A stretch of 64,000 bases of DNA. Source: Blastobasis lacticolella. Taxonomy: Eukaryota; Arthropoda; Insecta; Lepidoptera; Blastobasidae. The stretch is from contig LR990059.1 of NCBI GenBank assembly GCA_905147135.1, positions 17,423,138 to 17,487,137 on the forward strand. The letters are read 5' to 3'. A program made the position numbers and the translations under genes. Shown here in pieces: positions 20,828 through 31,616 of the stretch. Below the pieces are notes generated by a model, which saw only the letters and a list, made by a program, of their open reading frames with translations, had not been told where the DNA came from and searched no databases. Numbering within the stretch: the first letter of the stretch is position 1; the number at the start of each line of letters is the position of its first letter.

Positions 20828-23160
20828 ATGAAATAGTCAGTTAATAAAAATACTCCCCGGGAGGGTCCCAAAATACTGGGGAATCCCTCCTCGAGTTCCT
20901 GCGGGAACTTGAGCTGCCCCATCTTATACGGGGGGGGCAATTATCTGAATAACCCTAACGCTCAGACGACAAACCAATTAACTGATGACAGGCCCGAGAA
21001 GGGCTGAGTTATGAGAGACTCGAAAACCGGCGGAGTTGGCAGCGCGCCCGCATCGCTTGTTGCGGAGTCTGAAATGGGCTTCGAACCATTTACATACCAT
21101 GAAAGTAGCCCGAGTACGGGTGGCGTTGAAGATGTGCCTGAGAAGGGCGGTGCGAGCAGTTCGCCTGCGATGGGTTCGTTTGAGCCTGTCGAAGGAACAT
21201 TTGTCATGCCACAAGTGGTCCTGGGGCGTTTGCCTCTTGTGACACTCGGGAAGAACACTCAGTCGCTGTCGGATACAGACTCCCAGTCGAGTGCCATGTC
21301 TGTAGCTTCCGTCAAGAACGTGGCACACTTCTTGCGGAAACGCAGGCATCCTGATGTTAACGCAGGCTCAGACTCGGCTGGCAGTCAGGCGTCCAAGAAA
21401 ACGTCTCGTGTTGCGTCAAAAACGTCGTCAGCTCGCCGAGGTCGAAAACGCCTGCTGATGAGCAAAACTGGGTCGAGTGGAGACCCCCAGCAAGGCCGCG
21501 ACTACTCCGCAACGCCCAGCATGGAACCCGAGGAAGAAGTGGCCGTAATGGCCACTGAAATGCATAGGGCTGTAGCAGCAAGGCTCAAGGACCCAGCAGT
21601 CGTTGGGTCGGAAGCTGAGCTGGCCTCTGCGCTCCGCACCCAGGTGCTGGATGGCGTGGCTGTAATCAACCGTGTCGCTGCGAGGTCCGGCCACCTGAAG
21701 GGCACATTCATTCGTGCCCTAAAAGATGCTGCGGCTGCGATTGCGGTAGCTGTTGAAGGTTTGAGCAAACGATCTGCTACTGTGGAGGTGGATCTGCTGC
21801 TGGCGGCCAATTCTAAGCAAAACGAGGAGATCGTCCAGCTCAGAAAGGAGCTGGATGAACTCAAGACGGACCTGCAGCGGGAACGTGCTGCGCGTCGCGA
21901 GGCCCTCCCGGCGTCTTCTAAGAGTTCCTTTGAGAAGGAGGAAGAGTTGAGGCGCTGTATTATGGAACAGGTCGGAACCATGGTCAATGCTCGCCTCGAC
22001 TCCATAGAGGATCGCCTCCTCCCAGAGACGCGCCTTCGACCCCCTCTGGCGGCGGACAGAGCTAGGGCATTGGACAAACAAGTGCGCCGACCCCCATCTC
22101 CGAACCGTTGGAACCGAGTGCAGCGCCAGCGGCCGCTGCGACGGCACCAGGCTCAAGCCTCGCGCCAAAAACCCGCAAGAAGAAAGCCCGCAAACGGGAA
22201 AAGCAAATAAGTAGCGATCGCCCCACAACATAATACTCAACCAGCCCTTCAGGCTCAATCCTGGGTCACAGTAGTGAAGAGAGGTAGGGGAAGGCAAACA
22301 CTAGCTTAGCTCCGATTGCAACTTCTGCACTGCAAAAGGCAGCTCAGCGTAAACTGCGTCCTCCCCGCACAGCCGCTGTGCTGCTGACCTTGCAGCCTGA
22401 CGCTGTGGCGAGTGATCCGCCGACCACATACGCAGCCGTTATTAAAGAAGCCAGGTCTAAAATAGACCTGGCTGAACTTGAAATAACGGGCCTGCGTATA
22501 AAGAGGGCGTCGACTGGAGCAGCCCTGCTTGAAGTGCCTAATCCCGACGGGGAGGCAAAGGCGGACAGGCTAGCCATTAAGCTCGCCGCCGCGTTGGATC
22601 AACGAATTGTCCGCATATCGAGACCTACAAAGTGTGTAGAGTTACGCATTACAGGTCTCGATGATTCGGTAGATGAGGGCGAGGTTTTGGAAGCCGTCGC
22701 AAAAGTGGGGAGCTGCCAATTGGCGGCCCTGAAGGCAGGTGATATCCGTCGCGACTCAAATCGTCTTGGAACGATGTGGCTGCGGTGCCCGGTTGCTGCC
22801 GGGAAGAAAATTATTGGTAACGGCGGTAAAGCTCCTCGACAATAAACCCCAACGCTGCTACCGATGCCTTAAAACCGGACACGTGAGAGCGCACTGCGGT
22901 GAACAGACTGACCGCAGCGACCTGTGTTGCCGCTGCTGTCAACCTGGGCACAAAGCTGCGCAGTGCACTGCTGCACCGCACTGTGCTATATGCGCAGCTG
23001 CTAAAAAGCCGGCCAAACATCGGTTGGGCAGCGGCCTCTGCACCGCTTCTTCCGCCAAATCAGCGAAGAGTAAGACTGCGGCAAGAGTGAATAGGGCTCA
23101 GCCGCTGTCTGCCGTATCCACGGTTACGCGTATACGGCGTTAGAAATGGAGTCAACTTAA
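20828..23160 (+). pseudogene. copy C ORF1, broken
   Basis: Homologous to the copy H ORF1. The start ATG at 20828 is followed by TAG two codons later, where H has a Lys codon. A second nonsense (TGA in place of a Gly codon) lies near 21005. The middle part (21011-22210) is open and shows the coiled coil (NEEIVQLRKELDELKTDLQ). Frameshifts follow near 22100 and 22290, and a 29-bp deletion near 22828 removes the segment before the zinc knuckles. The knuckles are still visible in a shifted frame (CYRCLKTGHVRAHC). Non-functional. Confidence 0.9.
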
Positions 23161-23163
23161 TAA

Positions 23164-25306
23164 ATGGCTTCCCAAACATTTCTTCAGGGGAATTTAAACC
23201 ATTGCGCCAGGGCGCAGGATTAACTTTACCAGCACCTGGCGGAATGGTCAATTAAAGTTGCCGTGGTCGTAGAACCCTATGTCGTTCCCGATAGAGAGGA
23301 CTGGGCAGGCGACGATGATGGTTTGGTAGCGATCACCACCAACCTGGCTGTTGGCTCTCCCCCTTTCTCTAGGGTGAAGAGGGGTCACGGCTTTGTGGCA
23401 GCCACACTAGATAGAGTCGTGGTCATAGGGGTATATTTTTCCCCCAACAGACCCCTTGTCGAGTTCGAGGCCTTCTTGGATGAAGTCGGGCGGATTGTCG
23501 TGCAGAACCTTCGGAGTCCTATTCTGATCGCTGGCGATCTCAACGGAAAGTCCACAGCGTGGGGGTCTCCAATGACCGATGCGCGCGGATCAGTCCTCGA
23601 GGAATGGGTAATGGCAGCAGGGCTCACAGTACTAAACCAAGGACATGTAGACACGTGTGTACGACAGCAGGGTGGGTCCATTGTAGACGTAACGTTTGCA
23701 AGCCCTGCCTTAGCATGCCGTGTTCAGTGTTGGAACGTAGTGGAGGACGTTGAGACTCTCTCAGATCACCGTTACATTCGGTTCGATCTCTGTGTTCTCC
23801 CTACAAGTACTAGAACTGTTCCAGCTCAGTCCTCTGTCCAAGAGGGCCCGCGCTGGGTTTTGAGCCGGTTAGACCACGATTTCTTAGAGGCTGCGGCCAA
23901 CGTGCAAGCGTGCGTGCCAATACCAGATGAACCTGTGGAGCTGGATGCCGAAAGGGATTGGTTTCGGAACGCCATGACGCATATTTGCGATGCGGCAATG
24001 CCTCGGGCCAGGCCCTGCCCTCCCAGGCGTTGGGTGTATTGGTGGTCGCACGAAATCGCTCTGCTGCGCGATGCGTGCATTGTAGCCAGACGCCTATACA
24101 CCCGATATCGCCGAAGACGGCAACGGGACGGGAACGATGAAGTCAACCTGTATGCAGCATATAACGAGGCCCGCACGGCATTAAGGGTAGCTATTAGCGA
24201 AGCCAAGTCTCTTAAAATGGAGGAAATGTTAGAGACGTTAAATAGAGATCCCTGGGGAAGGCCTTATAAAGCGGCTCGAGCTAAGATACGTCCTTGGGCT
24301 CCTCCGCTCACTGAAACACTCGAGCCTCCGCTCGTGGACGACATCGTCGTGGCCTTATTCCCTCAAAGAGGTCAGCATACTCCTCCAAGTATGGTGGCTT
24401 CGGCCACGGTGCGCAACGGAGAGACTGCTTCGGAGGTGACTGCGGGGGAGTTAGAAGCCGCCATCATGAGGCTCAGAGCTAAAAATACTGCCCCGGGACC
24501 CGACGGAATTCCGGGAAAGGTGCTAGCTCGGGCCCTTGACGTCCTGGAGCCGCGACTACGGCGTCTTTTTAGTGCGCGCCTCGAACAGGGGAAAATCCCA
24601 GCAGCGTGGAAGAAGGGTCGACTGGTGCTTCTGCGGAAGGAGGGACGCCCTGCAGACTCGCCTTCAGGGTACCGCCCGTTAGTGATGCTCGATGAGGACG
24701 CCAAGCTCTTCGAACGTGTCGTTGCCAGCCGTATCATAAAATACCTCGAGACGACGGGTCCGGACCTCTCTGAACATCAGTTTGGCTTTCGCAGAGGCAG
24801 ATCCACGATCGACGCGATCTTAAGTGTAAAAACGTTGGCGCAAGAAGCTGTAGCCCGGGGCGAGGTTGTCTTGGCGGTGTCACTTGATATCGCCAACGCC
24901 TTCAACAGCTTACCCTGGAGTAGCATAAGGGAGGCACTACGCTATCACGGTGTGCCCCTCTACCTGCGTCAGCTGGTAGACGACTACCTCGCAGAGAGGA
25001 CTGTGGAGTTTCCTACTCAAAACGGGTGGAAGGCTAGGGAAATGGCCTGCGGCGTCCCACAAGGGTCGGTGATGGGGCCGCTATTATGGAATATCGGATA
25101 TGATTGGGTCCTCCGCGGAGACAATCTGAGGGGCTCTCGCTGTCGGCTGTGGTAAAATGTATGGTCGATAGCGAGCGGGCATGGCAAGCCGTAGTCGACT
25201 TCTGCGAAGTGAAAGGGCGAGAGAGGATGACATTCTCTCGGACCCGATCCGCCGTCGGAGAGTTGGACGAAGGCGGCGTGAACATGCGCGCCACCTCCCC
25301 CCCTTA
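23164..25306 (+). pseudogene. copy C ORF2, truncated by deletion
   Basis: Starts ATGGCTTCCCAAAC, but a TTA-to-TAA change at codon 20 ends it. From 23263 to 25155 the frame is open and covers the endonuclease (AGDLNGKS, SDHRYIRF) and RT fingers/palm up to CGVPQGSVMGPLLWNIG. At about 25132 sequence jumps to the far C-terminal region (LSAVVKCMVDSERAW), deleting about 1 kb that in copy H contains YADD and the CCHC motif. A further short deletion lies near 25210. Inactive. Confidence 0.9.
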
Positions 25307-25534
25307 CTGGGTCTCGGGTGACAAACAGAGGGGCTGTTTGTCGCCCAGGTAAGAGGCCCCGAGTAGGCGTAGCGACGTGTTGAAGTGTCCCAACACGTCG
25401 ATGCTTCTAGCAGTTTTGGGAGTGGGCCTAAAGCTCACTCCCCGAGATCGAGCCCATAATGGGCGCCCGCAAGTCGCAGTCGCGGAAGCTTGTTATCTCC
25501 CCGTGGCTGTGTCCGTCAATGCGGTAGAGGGCAC

Positions 25535-25634
25535 CTTGTGGTTTTAGCGGGTAGTTCGGCCCTTCTGTCCGGGAGCCCCGCATACCCCGCTCGCTCCCCT
25601 GGCGGGCGGGCACGTGTAAATGCGTTTCCACAAG
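25535..25634 (+). other. conserved 3' UTR RNA fold, copy C
   Basis: Outer helix CTTGTGG/CCACAAG, second helix GCGGG/CCCGC, third helix CCGCTCGC/GCGGGCGG. Confidence 0.75.
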
Positions 25635-25651
25635 TAAAAAAAAAAAAAAAA

Positions 25652-25665
25652 GGTTAGGTTAGGTT
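25652..25665 (+). repeat. short TTAGG spacer between copies C and D
   Basis: GGTTAGGTTAGGTT between the poly(A) of copy C and the 5' end of copy D. Confidence 0.92.
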
Positions 25666-25800
25666 GGGGTGCTCGGTCGGGTAACCTCCTCGTGTGCCCG
25701 GTTTGCTATTGGTCCCTTTGGGTTAAGGCCCGGGGAAGGAGTAGCATGACCGGGACGGTGCACCCTGGGCGCTTGGTTATTAACTTCCCATAAGGGATCT
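25666..25800 (+). mobile_element. SART-like copy D, 5' UTR remnant
   Basis: The first 135 nt of a SART-like element. Its variant bases (GCGCTTGGTTATTAACTTCC, then CATAAGGGATCT) match the ORF1-only copies G, I and J. It stops abruptly at GGGATCT, where other copies continue TGGTAGCC, and the bracovirus-like insert begins. The fragment at 36664-36885 may be the other side of the same copy. Confidence 0.85.
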
Positions 25801-25813
25801 AAGTATCATGAAA

Positions 25814-25836
25814 ACAGGGATGATTTTGATGTCGAA
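25814..25836 (+). other. left terminal motif of the bracovirus-like insert
   Basis: ACAGGGATGATTTTGATGTC followed by GAA, lying 13 nt inside the junction. It matches the inverted right-end motif at 17 of 23 positions. Possibly one half of a host integration motif. Confidence 0.6.
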
Positions 25837-26639
25837 TTATAAATTCCAAACCAAAAAAAATTTGTAAATAAAAAAAAATGTTTTTTTTAACTGTAAAATT
25901 TTGTGTTAATCAGCACGCTCAAAACACTTAAAATGTGATGTTTTTTATGTTCTCTTCTTCAAGATATTTGCCTCTTAGTAAAATTTTTATCTTCCCATTA
26001 TTTAACAATTGGGGTTTTCCCTCGCCAGGATCAGACTTAGGTCAAATCTTATCTCTTTTGTCTCCAGTCAGTAGCTCAAAAATGATCTTTTGAATCGAAC
26101 TATTTATAAGTTATTTGAGTCTTTTTCCTGCTATAGTTTTCTAAAGTCGGTATTACATTTGAGCTTAGTGCTCACGGAAATTATGACTAATGACTGATAG
26201 TCCTTACCTAGAGTATTTGAACTCAAAATTATAATTCTTTCAACAGTGATCTCTCGTATGTGTATTGAATAAATTTTTGATATTGAGTGATGAAATAATG
26301 AGCGCATTTGTATTTTTTACGTACAAATTTTCAGGCTTATAAAAGTTTTCACAGGTCCCACTTATCGATGTTGATTTTTATTTAACTTTATCGGAGCTGA
26401 AACAGGATTGATCGATGTACAACACAAACGCAATTCTACCTATTCGCGATTCTACACAATATGGATTCCGCACAACTGACATTCAACACATTATTTATTC
26501 CACACAGTCTTCAATTATACACAAACGCGTTTCTTCCTGTTCGCGATTCTACACAATATTAATTCCACACAACTTCAACCGATTCGCTATTCCACATATT
26601 CGTTAACGCTGGGAACCCGGGACTGGCTGACTTAAACCT

Positions 26640-27050
26640 GGACCTAAGTTTAGTGGAACCAGTAGAGGTTGAACAAGGTCAACCCTACTTAACAAATCTG
26701 GTCCATTGGTTTGTTGGTTGACTGGGGTTGACCTTGGTCAACCTTAGGTCGACTAAACTTAGGTCCTGGTCTAGTTGTAAGCTTGGGTATACAACTAGTC
26801 TCAGGGTGCCCAGCGATGACTAGGTTGGTTGACCAGACTTGACCTTGGTCAAAATTTAATAGGTCCACTAAACTTAGGCCAATACAACCAGTCTCAGGGT
26901 GCCCAGAGTTTAACAGGTTGGTTGACCAGAGTTGACCTTGGTCAACCTTTACTAGGTCCACTAAACTTAGGCCCTGTTCAAGTTCTACGCTAAGGTTACA
27001 ATACAACCATTCTCAGGGTGCCCAGCGTTGACGAATGTGTGAATGGCAGT
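26640..27050. repeat. degenerate tandem repeats inside the MULE-like element
   Basis: Units of roughly 110-125 bp with GGTTGACCAGAGTTGACC, AGGTCCACTAAACTTAGG and TCTCAGGGTGCCCAG recur three to four times. Confidence 0.75.
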
Positions 27051-27174
27051 CTATGGTCCTCTGCGTTGACCAGGTCAGTTGGATCAGAGTTATTATAAGA
27101 CTATGAACAACGCGTTCTAGTTTGGTCTGTTAGTGTAAATTAACAATACACTAATGTGCCCCCCCTGCCCTTAA

Positions 27175-27440
27175 AAGCATGGGTGGCCTAGTGGTTATAG
27201 TATCCGACTCGTAAGCGAAAGGGGCCGGGTTTGAATCCCACTGGTGCCATGTACCAATGACTCTTTTCTGAGTTATGTCCATTAGTTGAATACTAACCGA
27301 TACCCTTAGGGTGAGAGGTGACCGAATGTGTAGGTAACCATGATCCAATTTGTTCAGGTTCCTGTGATAGCATGTCAGATGGCAGTCGCTCCACTGTAAT
27401 TACTTGATCTGCCAATCCTGGATCATGGTCAATGCAGACC
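27175..27440 (+). repeat. tRNA-derived SINE-like segment
   Basis: 27180-27250 resembles a tRNA: A box TGGCCTAGTGGTTA and B box GGGTTTGAATCCC with pol III spacing, CGT at the anticodon position. The stems are imperfect and the sequence runs on into a non-tRNA body, so this is a SINE head or tRNA pseudogene, not a functional tRNA. Confidence 0.6.
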
Positions 27441-28278
27441 CCGGGCCCTCATGAGCAACAGGACAACCGGCACATTAACGCCAATATAATGAGATGATTT
27501 AAAATATGTAACGAATATGAGGAATAGCGAATCAGTTGAATGGCTGCAGTTGTGTAGAATTAATATTGTGTAGAATCGCGAACAGGAAGAAACGCGTTTG
27601 TGTATAATTAAAGACTGTGTGGAATAAATAATGTGTTGAATGTCAGTTGTGCGGAATCCATATTGTGTAGAATCGCGAATAGGTAGAATTGCGTTTGTGT
27701 TGTACATCGATCAATCCCCTGAAACAGAGTAGATTTAACAGCTTCAGTAGCTTGGAAGATATATATTATTTGAGTTTTAGTCACTTCATTTTGTATTGTT
27801 ATTTTAAAACTTATCCTAAAGAATAAAACAAGTGTTTTCTATTTTGTAACAAATTTCAAGTAAATTTTTTACATGTATGTTAGTATTAAAGTTTTTTCTA
27901 GAATAAATTTAGTCATAAATAAATTAGTATAAGATTTATGTGATTTTAAGTGATATTGTAATTTATAAGATAAGTATTAAATCAAAGATATCAAAGTTAT
28001 CTAAGGAATTTGTAAAAATTTTTTAAAACGCCTAATAAAATTAAGGATGTAATGTAACCCTGTTTTTATTATTTCAAAGACCTTAAACATTAAACAGGCT
28101 TCTGGGAGTTAAATTAGAAGTCTAAGTTGAAGTAATAACTTTATTATTGAAATAATAAGTGCAATGACAGATTTAAGAGCACATAGAATCAACTTTATAC
28201 TTACTCGCTATTTAACAACTAATTCGTTTTACAATAACCAAACACTTAAACCTACAATTGATACAAGAGATAAAATAT

Positions 28279-28762
28279 TTAATCACTTTCATCACTACTA
28301 TACACTTTCAAAATTGTAGTATTAGCTCCATAGCTTCTAAGAATACACATCATCTTTTTATTATTCTGATCAAACGCAATATGATGAGCCGTCATTCACA
28401 GCATCCAAGTCGATTGTGGGGTACTCACACATCCACTTAACAAGGTCGTAGTTTTTACTAACAACAGCCTGATGAAGAACCGAATTGCCAGTTCGATTCT
28501 TGGCGTTGATATTAGCGCCCAAACTCAAAAGTTTTTCCATCAGATCTATTGCAAGTTGCCCTGTATGAAGGTAGGCAACGATATGGACACATTCCTGTCC
28601 ACTGCAGTTTCGTTCTTGCAGGAGAAACCTGTTTGAGGGCATTATAAACCGACTGACTCGTTCCAAAAGTACAAGAGAGCCTTCGGTAACAATCTCATGG
28701 AATACATTAGTGCCAGCTGATGGCATTTTTTTAAAAATATTTAAAATAGTTGCAGAATCCAT
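28279..28762 (-). pseudogene. bracovirus-like ankyrin (IkappaB-like) gene, frameshifted
   Basis: A viral ankyrin protein of the type that mimics IkappaB, lacking the regulatory regions of the host protein and thought to bind NF-kappaB factors. The start is taken as the ATG at 28762 (MDSATILNIFKK); an upstream in-frame ATG at 28852 is rejected because the TATA box (28837-28844) lies inside it and the initiator is at 28813-28817. Ankyrin motifs include LLSLGANINAKNRTGNSVLH and WMCEYPTIDLDAV. The frame breaks near 28385-28395, giving a stop at 28370. Ankyrin-like residues continue in another frame to about 28279, so the C terminus was lost by a small indel. Probably inactive or truncated. Confidence 0.8.
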
Positions 28763-28812
28763 TTTTTTAAGAAACATTACAGGAGTTAAGTTGTGACAGA
28801 CGAAAATGGAGT

Positions 28813-28844
28813 ACTGAAAACTGGCACACAATTTTCCTTTTATA
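28813..28844 (-). promoter_or_regulatory. TATA box and initiator of the left ankyrin gene
   Basis: TATAAAAG at 28837-28844 and TCAGT initiator at 28813-28817, about 29 nt apart, the standard arthropod spacing. They place the transcription start downstream of the ATG at 28852. Confidence 0.65.
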
Positions 28845-29049
28845 TGACCCATATCTGGGACTAAGATCGGTTTAACAATGAAAAGATTATAATGTAGGTC
28901 ATCTTTGGTCTATTTTTGCTCTAGAATGACAATACCATATGAGTATTCTTTTCATTTGATTGCTAGGCTGATAATTAGAAGAAAAAAAAAACAAAACGAG
29001 GGGTATGCGCGTCGTTTTATTTCGCGAAAATCACAGTGACAATTCCTTC

Positions 29050-29135
29050 AAAAGTTTTAATCAAATACGACATACATTCTAATAACGATTATATATTGTT
29101 TCTCGGTAGAATATTGGCTCATAATTAGTACAAAT
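29050..29135. repeat. PTP 3'-flank repeat, copy 1
   Basis: TTAATCAAATACGACATACATTCTAATAACGATTATAT...ATATTGGCTCATAATTA, located just downstream of the PTP 1 stop. Similar segments occur at 30465-30550 and 31855-31935. Confidence 0.7.
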
Positions 29136-29151
29136 GTGCACAATACATCAG

Positions 29152-30093
29152 TCAAGGGTCACAAAAGAGTTGTCTCACTTCAGAATACATGTCAAATAGC
29201 CGCAAAAACTCATGAAGCACAGTATAAATAAATACATATTGTTCTACAGCGAAAACACTTGAGCGTCTTTGTTCTCGTATTTGTATCACAGTTTCGGGCA
29301 CTGAAAGTTTCTCGGTCCTTGCTAATTGAGTTACACATGAGTTTATAGCACAAAACGTCCCACTTCTTCCAATCCCAGCACTGCAGTGAACAATAACAGG
29401 TCCAGTGGGTGCATTTGCTGCTTTTCTTAGAATCTTCTGATGACTTTCAGTCATATCTATAATAAGTTCCATCAATGAATCGCATTTAGAAGGCACTCCA
29501 TGTTCTGGCCAGTCTAAGTACTGGTAATGTATAATAAGCCTGCTTTCCTTGGTAGTGCAATTAGAAACTTCAAATGTCGTTATAATGTATCCCGAATTTT
29601 GTATTACATCTACTGTCTTGATTGCCAGCTTACCTGCTTGAAAATTCACTTGTTTTTTGTCCGTGTTCCAATATTGAGCACATGTTTCTTTTCCGGCAAC
29701 TTGGAATTTTGTCAGCATTATAATTATTCGGGAGTTTTGCTCCCATACCATTTGCCAAAATTTATCAATTGTTTGATTTAGAGGTCCCTGTGTCGCTATG
29801 AACTTCCTTGATGTTTCACTCTGGTCAACGAAATTGGCGTGAATGTAGTCAGTATCACCGTTTTTTGGAGTTATTTTCACACGTGAAGAGTCCCAGCAGA
29901 TGATGTCGGGGTAACGATTTTTCATTTCATTTTCTTGCTTTGAGAAGAGCTCAAACGATCCAATTTGCGGCTGTGACATGATTAAGTAATGTTCGAATCG
30001 GATTGTGTTCAAATAACCAGCTTGACATCTTTTTCGTCTAAATTCTTCTTCACTCACTGCAGTTAATTTTTGGGAAAACATAATTAAATTCAT
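29152..30093 (-). CDS. bracovirus-like protein tyrosine phosphatase 1
   Basis: 313 residues, start MNLIMFSQKLTAVSEEEF. Single classical PTP domain, intronless. Motifs: KNRYPDIICWDSSRVKI substrate-recognition region, DYIHANFVD, TQGPLNQTIDKFWQM, and the signature VHCSAGIGRSG with nucleophile C237 and R243. The WPD loop reads WPE (residues 195-197), with Glu in place of the usual catalytic Asp. Bracovirus PTPs are delivered into caterpillar cells and several act on haemocyte signalling; the change in the WPD loop would lower activity or turn it into a substrate trap. It is a tandem paralogue of the gene at 30617-31564, with which it shares promoter and 3' flank. No break seen. Confidence 0.88.
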   Translation of the reverse strand: MNLIMFSQKLTAVSEEEFRRKRCQAGYLNTIRFEHYLIMSQPQIGSFELFSKQENEMKNRYPDIICWDSSRVKITPKNGDTDYIHANFVDQSETSRKFIATQGPLNQTIDKFWQMVWEQNSRIIIMLTKFQVAGKETCAQYWNTDKKQVNFQAGKLAIKTVDVIQNSGYIITTFEVSNCTTKESRLIIHYQYLDWPEHGVPSKCDSLMELIIDMTESHQKILRKAANAPTGPVIVHCSAGIGRSGTFCAINSCVTQLARTEKLSVPETVIQIREQRRSSVFAVEQYVFIYTVLHEFLRLFDMYSEVRQLFCDP

Positions 30094-30145
30094 TTTAAAT
30101 ATTCAAACAATATGACCGCACGTACTGTGTCGAGGATGACAATAG

Positions 30146-30173
30146 ACTAGTATCTATCAGCTCCCGCTTATAT
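30146..30173 (-). promoter_or_regulatory. promoter of PTP 1
   Basis: ATATAAGCG (TATA-like, 30165-30173) followed by GGAGCTGATAGATACTAGT. The block is almost the same as that upstream of PTP 2. Confidence 0.6.
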
Positions 30174-30464
30174 CTCTTAAAATCATAGGATGTTACCTCC
30201 CACAGGATATTACTTCCCACGCTTATTGACTAGAACAATTAGTAATCACAATATTTCCATTATTTCGCAATCAGGAGTACTCATTCTGAATCATAGTTAC
30301 GGGTAGGTTTCCCGCAGTATTAGTTGATAAGAACTTTAGGTACTGGTTAACCAAAGGAAATCCGTTTTCTGCCCACGCAAAATTTTTAGTCATTGACTCT
30401 ACAAGTGTCAATCTAATTACTGATTTTTGCAAAGATTATTTAAACTATCAAATACAGTGTAAAC

Positions 30465-30550
30465 AATTTTAATCAATTAAGACTTACATTCTAATAACAA
30501 TTATGATATTACTTCTAAATACAATATTGGTTCAGTTTTTATTTCATAGT
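30465..30550. repeat. PTP 3'-flank repeat, copy 2
   Basis: TTAATCAATTAAGACTTACATTCTAATAACAATTATGATATTACTT...ATATTGGTTCAG, downstream of PTP 2. Confidence 0.7.
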
Positions 30551-30616
30551 CACACTTATTTAATTGAATGTACTTTCTAAACCTTATAAAATAATCAAAA
30601 CAAACGTGTACATCAG

Positions 30617-31564
30617 TCAAGGTTCACAAAAGAGTTCCATTATCATAGGATAAATTTCAAATAACTGCAATGAGTCATGCAGAACAGTGTTAATATATTT
30701 ATATTGTTCTACAGTTAAATGCCGCTGTTCGCGTATCTGCATTACAATTTTGGGTACTGAGACTTTTTTGGTTCTTGCTAGTTGATAGATACAAGAATCT
30801 ATAGCGCAAAAAGTTCCTGTTCTTCCGACCCCAGCACTACAGTGAACAATAATAGGTCCAGGTGCTGGCCCACTCACTGCTTTGTTCAAAGCGTTTTGAT
30901 ATGGCGTATTTATATCTCTAATAAAGTTTAAAAATGATTTACTGTTGGGAGGTGTTCCATGCTCTGGCCAATCTACGTACCGATAATGTAGTGTCACTCT
31001 CGTTTCATCGGTGGTAGAATTATAAACTTCAAATAGTGACCTAATGTATCCTGAATTGTCCTTGATCTCTAATAATGTTCTGATTGAAAAATCATTGGTT
31101 TTAAAAATATCTTGTTTGTCACGAGAAGTAGCCCAGTATTGCGCACATTTTTCATTCCCATTATCCTGGAATCCTGTTAGCATGACAACAATTGGAGAAT
31201 TCTGCACCCAGACCATCTGCCAAAATTGATTAACTGTTTTTTTCAGAGGTCCCTGAGTCGCCACAAGCTTCTTGGGTCTTCCATAATGATCAACATAATT
31301 AGCATGGATGTAATCAGTATTACCTTCTATAGGCGTAATTGTCACCCGAGATTCGTCCCAGCAGGCGACGTCGAAGTAACGATTTTTGTCTTGATTTTCT
31401 GGCTTTGAAAAGTGCTCAAACGATCCAATGAGCGGCTGTGACGTGATGTAATTATGCTCCGACCCGACAACTTCTAAATAATTGGGTTGATTTCTTCTGC
31501 TTCTAAATTCGTCCTCACTCACTGCAGCTACTTTTTGGTCATTTACTTCGATTTTTAAGTACAT
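30617..31564 (-). CDS. bracovirus-like protein tyrosine phosphatase 2
   Basis: 315 residues from the ATG at 31564 (MYLKIEVNDQK); the open frame extends upstream but has no ATG there and runs into the promoter. Motifs: KNRYFDVACWDESRVTI, DYIHANYVD, TQGPLKKTVNQFWQM, WPE at 199-201 (Asp replaced by Glu), and VHCSAGVGRTG with C242 and R248. A paralogue of PTP 1 in tandem, same strand. The canonical P-loop suggests substrate binding is kept. Expected role, from the family: a virulence protein expressed in parasitised caterpillar cells, soluble and cytosolic, without signal peptide or membrane segment. Confidence 0.88.
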   Translation of the reverse strand: MYLKIEVNDQKVAAVSEDEFRSRRNQPNYLEVVGSEHNYITSQPLIGSFEHFSKPENQDKNRYFDVACWDESRVTITPIEGNTDYIHANYVDHYGRPKKLVATQGPLKKTVNQFWQMVWVQNSPIVVMLTGFQDNGNEKCAQYWATSRDKQDIFKTNDFSIRTLLEIKDNSGYIRSLFEVYNSTTDETRVTLHYRYVDWPEHGTPPNSKSFLNFIRDINTPYQNALNKAVSGPAPGPIIVHCSAGVGRTGTFCAIDSCIYQLARTKKVSVPKIVMQIREQRHLTVEQYKYINTVLHDSLQLFEIYPMIMELFCEP

Positions 31565-31616
31565 TTTTAATTTTTTGACAATGCGACTGTACGTAATGAG
31601 GTCCCGAAGAAGACTA

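Larger units (their letters stand above)
20287..25651 (+). mobile_element. SART-like retrotransposon, copy C (decayed)
   Basis: Same subfamily as copy H, to which it is nearly identical over long stretches. It has complete 5' and 3' ends with a poly(A) tail, but is inactivated by nonsense changes, small deletions and a deletion of about 1 kb removing the RT catalytic box through most of the C-terminal domain. Confidence 0.92.
26406..27718. mobile_element. DNA transposon with long inverted repeats (MULE-like, non-autonomous)
   Basis: Inverted repeats of about 195 bp (about 26406-26606 and 27515-27718) are nearly identical over the outer 160 bp, starting GATTGATCGATGTACAAC. Flanks are CTGAAACAG at 26397-26405 and 27719-27727, a 9-bp target duplication. 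Long terminal repeats plus a 9-bp duplication suggest the Mutator superfamily. It has no transposase; the interior holds tandem repeats and a tRNA-derived segment. Confidence 0.75.

Noticed and set aside
26689..27006. A 105-residue repetitive protein on the minus strand
   Set aside because: The frame is created by tandem repeats inside a non-autonomous transposon; there are no motifs and no start context.
27180..27250. A functional tRNA gene (tRNA-Thr-like, CGT anticodon)
   Set aside because: A and B boxes are present but the stems are imperfect and the sequence continues as a SINE-like body inside a transposon.
28850..28852. ATG at 28852 as start of the left ankyrin gene
   Set aside because: The TATA box and initiator lie downstream of it, so the transcript would not contain this codon.
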